Below, in pieces: positions 35,051 through 41,069 of a stretch of DNA of 41,069 nt. The stretch spans positions 1-41,069 of the forward strand of contig JACCXM010000002.1 of assembly GCA_013697005.1 (NCBI GenBank), read 5' to 3'. Positions within the stretch are counted from its first letter, which is position 1; each line of letters opens with the position of its first letter. The notes under the pieces were generated by a model. It did not search any database, was not told the origin of the DNA, and saw only the letters and a list, made by a program, of their open reading frames with translations. A program made the position numbers and the translations under genes. The stretch is from Chloroflexia bacterium (GTDB lineage Bacteria; Chloroflexota; Chloroflexia; Thermomicrobiales; UBA6265).

Positions 35051-35743
35051 GTGCTGGATCGTTTCGAGCGCGCATTCGAACGCCTGGTAGAAGGCAGCAT
35101 TGCCGGTGTCTTTCGCTTGCGGGTCCAACCCGCCGAGATCGGCCGCCGGCTGGAGCGGGCCATGCTCGACGGGCGCGTCGCCTCCATGGGAGCGACGCTG
35201 GCCCCCAACCACTATGAGGTGTCCATGCACCCGGAGGATGCCGCGGCGTTCGCCGGCTGGGAGGACGCCCTCTGTCGCGAGATGGAGACATGGTTGGCCG
35301 AGCTCGTGTTCAGCCGCGGGTTGACCACCGTCGGTCCCATCCGCGTGCGAATATCGCGTGATCCACGTGTGGGGCGGCGATCGGTGCGCGCCGCGGGCCG
35401 GTTCGCGGGCGAAGCAGAATCGAGCGACGGCGGGGATGACATGCCCCGGATCGTTCCCCTGCCGCTCCGTTTACTCCCGGCCGCTCCAGGGATGCCGGGC
35501 CTGATGCTTGCCTCCGCGGCGAAGACAGTTGGCCGCGCCAGTGACAATGATCTCGTCTTGCGCGATCCGGAAGTCTCCCGTCATCACGCCCGGCTCGAAC
35601 CGGATGGGACGGGATGGCGCGCGGTCGATCTCGGCAGCACCAATGGCACCTGGGTGAACGGATCACGAATTGACCGTGCCGCCATCACCGCCGGCGACGA
35701 GCTATCGTTCGGCGAAATCCACTTCGTCGTCGGTCCGGGATGA
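35051..35743 (+). CDS. FHA domain protein with N-terminal DUF3662/FhaA-like region
   Basis: MLDRFERAFERLVEGSIAGVFRLRVQPAEIGRRLERAM; FHA core VGRASDNDLVLRDPEVSRHHARLE...VDLGSTNGTWVNG. Confidence 0.93.
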   Translation: MLDRFERAFERLVEGSIAGVFRLRVQPAEIGRRLERAMLDGRVASMGATLAPNHYEVSMHPEDAAAFAGWEDALCREMETWLAELVFSRGLTTVGPIRVRISRDPRVGRRSVRAAGRFAGEAESSDGGDDMPRIVPLPLRLLPAAPGMPGLMLASAAKTVGRASDNDLVLRDPEVSRHHARLEPDGTGWRAVDLGSTNGTWVNGSRIDRAAITAGDELSFGEIHFVVGPG

Positions 35744-36240
35744 GCGACACCCTGATCGACGAGCTGATCGCCGGTGGTTGGCTCTACGCCGCCCTGCGCA
35801 TGCTGTTCATTGCCCTGATTTACCTCTTCCTGTTTCTGGTATTGCGCGCCACGGTGCGCGATCTCAACGCGGTGGCACGCGACATGGCTGGGGGCGAAGG
35901 ACAGCCGGCGCGGCTGTCGCTGCTCACGCTGGCCGGGGCGGAATCGTCGCTGCCGCCAGGAACGGCAATACCGCTGGAGGTGGTGACAACGCTCGGTCGC
36001 ATTGCCGGGAACACCATCGTCGTCGCCGATCCCCATACCTCCGCCCGGCATGCGGAGATCCGCTTCGAGCGCGGGCAGTGGTGGCTGCGCGATCTCGGCA
36101 GCAGCAATGGCACTTCGCTCAATGGCGAACCAGTACGCACAGTGATGGCCGTGCGCCCCGGCGATGTCCTACAATGCGGGCGGGTTCGGTTTCGACTCGT
36201 CCCATCTGTTCCCGTGCCCGGCGTCGATGCCTCAACCTGA
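35740..36240 (+). CDS. Membrane-anchored FHA domain protein (FhaB-like)
   Basis: TM LFIALIYLFLFLVL; FHA TLGRIAGNTIVVADPHTSARHAEIRFERGQWWLRDLGSSNGTSLNG; ATGA overlap with the upstream FHA gene. Confidence 0.92.
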   Translation: MSDTLIDELIAGGWLYAALRMLFIALIYLFLFLVLRATVRDLNAVARDMAGGEGQPARLSLLTLAGAESSLPPGTAIPLEVVTTLGRIAGNTIVVADPHTSARHAEIRFERGQWWLRDLGSSNGTSLNGEPVRTVMAVRPGDVLQCGRVRFRLVPSVPVPGVDAST

Positions 36241-36258
36241 TCCGGAGGACGGTAAGTC

Positions 36259-38436
36259 TTGCGTCAAACAGCGCGCGTTTCAGGTATGTTCCGGCCGATC
36301 ACCGCCGGACGTTTTCAGGAGAGTGGATCGACGCCGTCGCGCATGCTGCGCCTACCGGCTGTCTCGCCGCGCCTCATCCGATCGGTATGGCTGGGGTCGG
36401 CGGCCGTCGCGGCAATGATTGGCCTCGCCCTCGCGGTCGTCCTCCTGACCGTCCGCGCCACCCACAGCGACCGCATTTTCCCCGCGCTCACCGTGGCCGA
36501 CGTGCCCGTGGGTGGGCTGTCCTTCGGCGCGGCCGCGGCCGCGATCGGGGACCGCGCGAATCAGATCGAATCGAGCGCGATCACGCTAAACTATGGCGAG
36601 CAATCATGGACCGCGACCCTGCGCGACGTCGGTGTTGCGGTTGACGAAAACGAAGCATTCGCGTGGTCGGTCCGCTATGGACGAGAGCATTCGGCATTTC
36701 GCCGTTTGCGCTCAACCGTGGCGCTGGCACGCTCCGGTGAGCGCCTCGCGTTGCCCATCACGCTCGATTACCAGCAACTCGACCGTTGGTTCGATGAGAT
36801 CGACCGCGAGTTGGGAACGCCGCCCCGAAATGCCTCGGTGGCGATCGAAGGCGCCAATGTCGTCATCGTGCCAGAGGTGGATGGCATGGTCGTCGACCGC
36901 GATCGGGCCCGCGCCGAAATCGCGTCCCGATTGCAGCGTCTGGACTCGATCGAAGCCGAGCTACCCGTCACCACTAGAATTGCCACCCTCCGCGCGGTCG
37001 ACCTGGAACCTGCCAGGGGACTCTTGTTGGCGGCCATGTCGCATCCCATTCAGGTCTCGAATGCGGGTGGCCTATGGACGCTTCCCGCAACCGATCTTGC
37101 GCAATTTCTGAAACAGGACATTTCGTCGGGTGCGGACGGCGCGCGGGCGTTCCGCCTCGGGCTCGATCGCGAAAAACTCGCGGCATGGCTCGACGAGCGG
37201 CTCAGCGCGGCTGTGGAAAAAGAGCCGGTCGATGCTGAAGTCGGTTGGAACGGCGAGAAGCTCGTCGCCGTCGAGCCGAGTGTCGACGGTGTGGCGCTCG
37301 ACGCGGTAAAGCTCGCCGAGTTGGTCGAAGGCCGGTTTTTCGGCGATGGCGGCACCGTCGAAGTCCCCTTGACCTATGTGAAACCCACGATCGACGGCGC
37401 AAATCTCGACAAGCTCGGCATCACGACGTTCCTGGGCGCCGGTGGATCGAACTACGCCGGATCCAGTGATGGCCGTTCGACGAACGTTGCCGTGGGCGCC
37501 AGTCTCCTCAATGGCACCCTGATTCCGCCGTGGGGTGAGTTTTCGTTCAATGAGGCGATCGGCTGGATCGACGAAGAGAAGGGTTTCGTCGAGGCTCAGG
37601 TCATCGACGGCGAGAAGATCGGTAAGGATATCGGCGGTGGTATCTGCCAGGTGTCGACCACGGTCTTCCGCGCCGCCTATCTGGCCGGTCTCCCCGTCAC
37701 CGAGTGGTGGCCGCACCGGTTCCGCATTGGATTCTACGAGTACGACGGCTGGAACCCTGGTCTCGACGCGTCGATCCTGCAACCGACCGAGGATCCTGCA
37801 ACCTGGGCCGATTTCAAGTTCGAGAATCCGTCAGACTCCTGGATGCTCGTGGAATCCTGGACCGACGGCGTCACGGTCGTGGTGAATATCTACGGCGCGG
37901 ACCTGGGCTACAAGGTGGAGACCACCGGCCCCACCTGGGGTGACAAGACCCAACTGCTGCGGCCCCAGGAAGTGGTTGATGATGAGCTCGATCCCGGCAC
38001 GGTGATGCTGGGCCAGGTGGCCGGAATCGGCGAGGAGCTCTCCCACTACCGCGTCGTGCGTGATCGGAATGGCGAGCTCTTGTGGGAACGCAGTTTCTAC
38101 ACCAAGTACTTCCCGCGCGGCGACATCTGGAAGGTGAGCCCCGACATGAAGGGCGATGCGCCGATCGATTCCAATTTCAAGTTCCCACCAATACCTCCCG
38201 CCGGCGTCGACTCTGTCGGATGGGTGCCAGGGGTCCAGGATTTCGCCGGCGAGCAGGGCTACGAGCCGCCGTCGGAGGAGTGGATACCTCCGGCGGAGGA
38301 ATCGGCCGAGGATTGGGTAGCCCCCGCCGGCGAGTGGATTCCTCCCGCCGAGGACACATTTGTCCAGGAAGCAGAATGGAGCGCACCGGCACCCGAGGAG
38401 TGGGTTCCCCCCGCTGAGGGCGCTGTGTCCGAGTGA
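36259..38436 (+). CDS. VanW family protein with peptidoglycan-binding-4-like domains and repetitive acidic tail
   Basis: GASLLNGTLIPPWGEFSFNEAIGWIDEEKGFVEAQVIDGEKIGKDIGGGICQVSTTVFRAAYLAGL; N-terminal TM. Start may be a downstream ATG (about 36289). Confidence 0.92.
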   Translation: MRQTARVSGMFRPITAGRFQESGSTPSRMLRLPAVSPRLIRSVWLGSAAVAAMIGLALAVVLLTVRATHSDRIFPALTVADVPVGGLSFGAAAAAIGDRANQIESSAITLNYGEQSWTATLRDVGVAVDENEAFAWSVRYGREHSAFRRLRSTVALARSGERLALPITLDYQQLDRWFDEIDRELGTPPRNASVAIEGANVVIVPEVDGMVVDRDRARAEIASRLQRLDSIEAELPVTTRIATLRAVDLEPARGLLLAAMSHPIQVSNAGGLWTLPATDLAQFLKQDISSGADGARAFRLGLDREKLAAWLDERLSAAVEKEPVDAEVGWNGEKLVAVEPSVDGVALDAVKLAELVEGRFFGDGGTVEVPLTYVKPTIDGANLDKLGITTFLGAGGSNYAGSSDGRSTNVAVGASLLNGTLIPPWGEFSFNEAIGWIDEEKGFVEAQVIDGEKIGKDIGGGICQVSTTVFRAAYLAGLPVTEWWPHRFRIGFYEYDGWNPGLDASILQPTEDPATWADFKFENPSDSWMLVESWTDGVTVVVNIYGADLGYKVETTGPTWGDKTQLLRPQEVVDDELDPGTVMLGQVAGIGEELSHYRVVRDRNGELLWERSFYTKYFPRGDIWKVSPDMKGDAPIDSNFKFPPIPPAGVDSVGWVPGVQDFAGEQGYEPPSEEWIPPAEESAEDWVAPAGEWIPPAEDTFVQEAEWSAPAPEEWVPPAEGAVSE

Positions 38437-39188
38437 TTCCGCCAAACCCCGCGCCGCCGGTTTCGCGTCTCTCCGGCAGCCTCTCGCTCGTTCTCCCGGC
38501 CTACAACGAGGAAGCCAACATCGAAGTCGTCGTCCAGGAGTCGCTGGCGACACTTCCCATGTTCGCCAGCGACTTCGAGATCATCGTCGTCAATGACGGC
38601 AGCCGTGACCGCACCGCCGAGATCGTCACCCTTCTCGCCACGGACGATCGTCACGTGCGTCTGGTCAATCACGCCCGAAACCGGGGGTATGGCGCGGCCT
38701 TGATCTCGGGGTTTCGCGCCTCGCGGGGTGATTTCATCATGTTCATGGATGCCGACCGGCAGTTCGATGTCCGCGAGCTGCGCCTGCTGACCCCCTTCGC
38801 CGATGAGTACGATATCGTGGCCGGTTTCCGCATGGAGCGGAGCGATCCCATCCACCGGAGGATTTTCGCCGAGTTGTTCAACGTCTCGGTGCGAGTGCTC
38901 TTCGGGGTGCATCTGCGCGACATCGACTGCGCCTTCAAGCTCTTTCGCGGGGATTTACTGCGAGAGATGAGCCTCAGCGCGCCGGGGGCGCTGATCAACA
39001 CCGAGATTCAGGCGAAAGCGCGCCGCCAGGGCGCCCGGCTGCAACAGGTGGGCGTTCACCACTATCCACGGCTCGCCGGGGAGGCCACCGGCGGCAGCCC
39101 GCGCGTCATTCTCCGCGCGGTGGGGGAGACGCTCGCCCTCTGGTGGCGCATGCGAGGCTATCGTCCGGACGCGCGCGCGAGGCGCTAG
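38433..39188 (+). CDS. Glycosyltransferase family 2 (dolichyl-phosphate mannosyltransferase-like)
   Basis: LSLVLPAYNEEANIEVVVQESL; FEIIVVNDGSRDRTAEIV; RNRGYGAALISGFRASRGDFIMFMDADRQFD. GTG start overlaps the VanW stop. Confidence 0.93.
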   Translation: MIPPNPAPPVSRLSGSLSLVLPAYNEEANIEVVVQESLATLPMFASDFEIIVVNDGSRDRTAEIVTLLATDDRHVRLVNHARNRGYGAALISGFRASRGDFIMFMDADRQFDVRELRLLTPFADEYDIVAGFRMERSDPIHRRIFAELFNVSVRVLFGVHLRDIDCAFKLFRGDLLREMSLSAPGALINTEIQAKARRQGARLQQVGVHHYPRLAGEATGGSPRVILRAVGETLALWWRMRGYRPDARARR

Positions 39189-39253
39189 CCCCGTGCCGCC
39201 ATCGCCTCCAGCAGCCGCGGCGAGACGAATGCGGACCGTGCCATCATCCAGCG

Positions 39254-40693
39254 TCATGCCGCGGCTTGGGGGCGCACCCTGGTCCGCACGCGCAGATCGC
39301 GGGCGACATCGGAGAGATCGGCGGCGGGAACAACTGGCCGCCCCAACACCGTCTCGACCTTCTCGATGGTCATGTCATCGAGCAACGTTCCCGTGCGCTG
39401 GCTGACCATCCGGTCGGAGATATAGAGGGGACGCGCGTCATGTCGCCCGCCAAACGCGGTTAGCAGGTCTTGACCACCGAGGAGTCCCGAAACATTGATC
39501 TCGGCGCCGAGATAGACGTTCTCGACCGGGACAACATCCAGCCCCGCGCCTGTACGGCCGTTGAAGCGGCCAACCGCCTCGCGCATGGTCGGGCCGATCA
39601 GCTCGCCGCAGGCCACCGTCCCATCGGCGCCAAACAGGGTGTTTGGTTTCGCTCGGCGCAGGTAACTGTCAACGGAATCGAGGAAGTGACGGGTGATGCC
39701 GATGCCGTCCTCGATTTGGGGGAAACCCCCGTAGTGCGCCGTGTCGGGGACTGGCGACCCGGTCATCAGATAGAACTCGTCGCCGAGGTAGAAGAATGGA
39801 TCGCCGCGTTCCCGCGCGAAGCGCTCCTGCCACCGTTCCGCCTGGGAAATGACCGCTAGCGCTTCATGTCGTTCGTAACGGCGGACCGGAATCGTCTTTC
39901 CCGGAAGGGTTCGCATACAGGTTCGGGAGAGCCGGAGCTGCTTGCTCTGCCGCGCCTGTCCGTGGCGCGAAAGTCCGACCGGGACACCCGCGATCGAATG
40001 CAGGCGGCTGCCAAATGTGGCGAGATCGCGCAAACTGCGGTCGAGGTGTGGACCGTCATTGACCCCTGGCACAAGCACGAGCTGCGCATGAAAATCGATT
40101 CCGGCCCGCTCCAGCCGGGCCAGATCCGCCATCACCCGGCCGGCCTTCGGATTTCCGACAAGTGCCACCCGCAATTCCGGATCGGTGGAATGCACCGAGA
40201 CATGGAGCGGCGATATATGCTGGTCCTCGATCCGCCGCCAGTCCGCTTCGTCCAGGTTGGTCAAGGTGACGAAACTGCCATAGAGCATCGAGTACCGGTA
40301 GTCATCGTCCATAACATACAGCGAGCGGCGCATCCCTTTCGGAATCTGCTTGATGAAACAGAAGGGGCAGGCGTTTTCACAAATACGCACGCCGTCGAAC
40401 GTCGGATCGGCAAAGGTGACGCCCCAGAACTCGTCGCCATCAAGCTCCAGTTCGTAACGAAGCAGTGATCCCCTGCGTTCGACGTCGAGCACGACGTGCT
40501 CCGCCTGGGCCTGGTACTGAAAATCGAGCGCGTCGACGAGAGGGAGACCATTGATGCCGACGACGCGGTCTCCGGACTCGATCCCGAGCTCCATCGCCAG
40601 CGAGGCCGGCGCTACCGTCTCGATCAGCCCAGGAAGACTCGGCGCGAGATCGACGCGGCGATGGGAAAGTGGGCTGACGGCAACGGGGCTCAT
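39254..40693 (-). CDS. DUF512 domain-containing radical-SAM-like protein with N-terminal PDZ-like region
   Basis: PASLAMELGIESGDRVVGINGLPLVDALDFQY; CENACPFCFIKQIPKGMRRSLYVMDDDYRYSMLYGSFVTLTNL; HVSVHSTDPELR; NVYLGAEINVSGLLGGQDLL. Confidence 0.93.
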   Translation of the reverse strand: MSPVAVSPLSHRRVDLAPSLPGLIETVAPASLAMELGIESGDRVVGINGLPLVDALDFQYQAQAEHVVLDVERRGSLLRYELELDGDEFWGVTFADPTFDGVRICENACPFCFIKQIPKGMRRSLYVMDDDYRYSMLYGSFVTLTNLDEADWRRIEDQHISPLHVSVHSTDPELRVALVGNPKAGRVMADLARLERAGIDFHAQLVLVPGVNDGPHLDRSLRDLATFGSRLHSIAGVPVGLSRHGQARQSKQLRLSRTCMRTLPGKTIPVRRYERHEALAVISQAERWQERFARERGDPFFYLGDEFYLMTGSPVPDTAHYGGFPQIEDGIGITRHFLDSVDSYLRRAKPNTLFGADGTVACGELIGPTMREAVGRFNGRTGAGLDVVPVENVYLGAEINVSGLLGGQDLLTAFGGRHDARPLYISDRMVSQRTGTLLDDMTIEKVETVLGRPVVPAADLSDVARDLRVRTRVRPQAAA

Positions 40694-40843
40694 GACAGTG
40701 CGCTATCCAGGAGTGAGGATCGCCGGCGCGGGACGCACGGCGCCGCCAGCGCGATCCGGGCTGGCGGCGTCAATCAGAGCGATAAGTCTAGCACGTCGGC
40801 GGCTTTTTCATGAACGGCGGCGCACATTGAGGCCGTCGGCGGG

Positions 40844-40849
40844 TATACT
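40844..40849 (+). promoter_or_regulatory. Putative -10 box TATACT upstream of a structured leader
   Basis: gggTATACTgcgg about 10 nt before the first base of the predicted RNA stem; no clear TTGACA. Confidence 0.4.
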
Positions 40850-40858
40850 GCGGCTCTC

Positions 40859-40934
40859 AGTCACGAGCCGGGGGCGTGCCTCCTGGCTCTTTCCCATGTG
40901 GGTGGAAAGCCGTGGCATGCGCTGCCGCGTGACT
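40859..40934 (+). ncRNA. Candidate structured 5' leader RNA (four-way junction) upstream of the likely greA
   Basis: Closing stem AGTCAC/GTGACT; three internal hairpins AGCCGGGGGC-GT-GCCTCCTGGCT, CTTTCC...GGAAAG, GTGGCA-TGCGC-TGCCGC, nearly linker-free. Confidence 0.4.
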
Positions 40935-41030
40935 CCATGACCCGGCGCCAGAACGATCGCATCTCGCCGGTGGCCCCCACCCAGGGCGTCTTTCGGCAGC
41001 GGTCGCGAAACTCCGGAAAGGATGCCAATC

Positions 41031-41069
41031 ATGGCCGAGACGGTCTGGCTGACCGAGGCGGGTAAGACC
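41031..41069 (+). CDS. greA: Probable transcription elongation factor GreA, N-terminal 13 codons only
   Basis: MAETVWLTEAGKT at the window end resembles GreA N-termini; SD-like GGAAAGGA. Too short to be certain. Confidence 0.5.
   Translation, partial: MAETVWLTEAGKT

Noticed and set aside
40859-40934. tRNA gene from the cloverleaf-like fold
   Set aside because: D-arm position has a ~10-bp stem, and no TTCGA T-loop or 7-nt anticodon loop with proper flanks is present.

Overview
High-GC bacterial chromosome window with no rRNA, tRNA, CRISPR array or recognisable transposase seen. Gene content and repeat style suggest a Chloroflexota/Thermomicrobia-like genome (inference). The left part (1-15 kb) holds a GMC oxidoreductase, two paralogous Tat-type ABC substrate-binding proteins, a full-length copper amine oxidase, a persulfide-dioxygenase-like MBL-rhodanese fusion, two secreted Cys-rich proteins with a polybasic linker after the signal, a thiosulfate sulfurtransferase, an ATPase-LuxR regulator and two sugar-type ABC permeases. 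The rest is mostly housekeeping or small operons: ilvD, HAD, ABC-2 exporter, 3-hydroxyacyl-CoA dehydrogenase, ECF sigma with a membrane partner, HflX-MglA, an ArgH-like lyase, DUF362, homocysteine S-methyltransferase, FGGY kinase, ManA/Rpe, FHA-FHA-VanW-GT2, DUF512, and the start of a likely greA. Main observations: (1) a 38-codon remnant of a second copper amine oxidase C-terminus at 6118-6234, so the inverted MBL-rhodanese gene lies between two direct copies of amine-oxidase 3' sequence; (2) a GGGTGAT/ATCACCC inverted-repeat element immediately after both paralogous SBP genes, the second with G-quadruplex motifs on both strands; (3) two families of dispersed palindromes that have entered the coding ends of several genes; (4) an F420/deazaflavin-type oxidoreductase broken by an apparent TGG to TAG change; (5) HflX with no canonical start codon but a well-placed ATC; (6) a possible four-way-junction RNA directly after a promoter, upstream of the likely greA; (7) an ArgH-superfamily protein lacking the GSSxMPxKxN signature; (8) an ECF sigma overlapping a membrane protein that may be a non-zinc anti-sigma factor.
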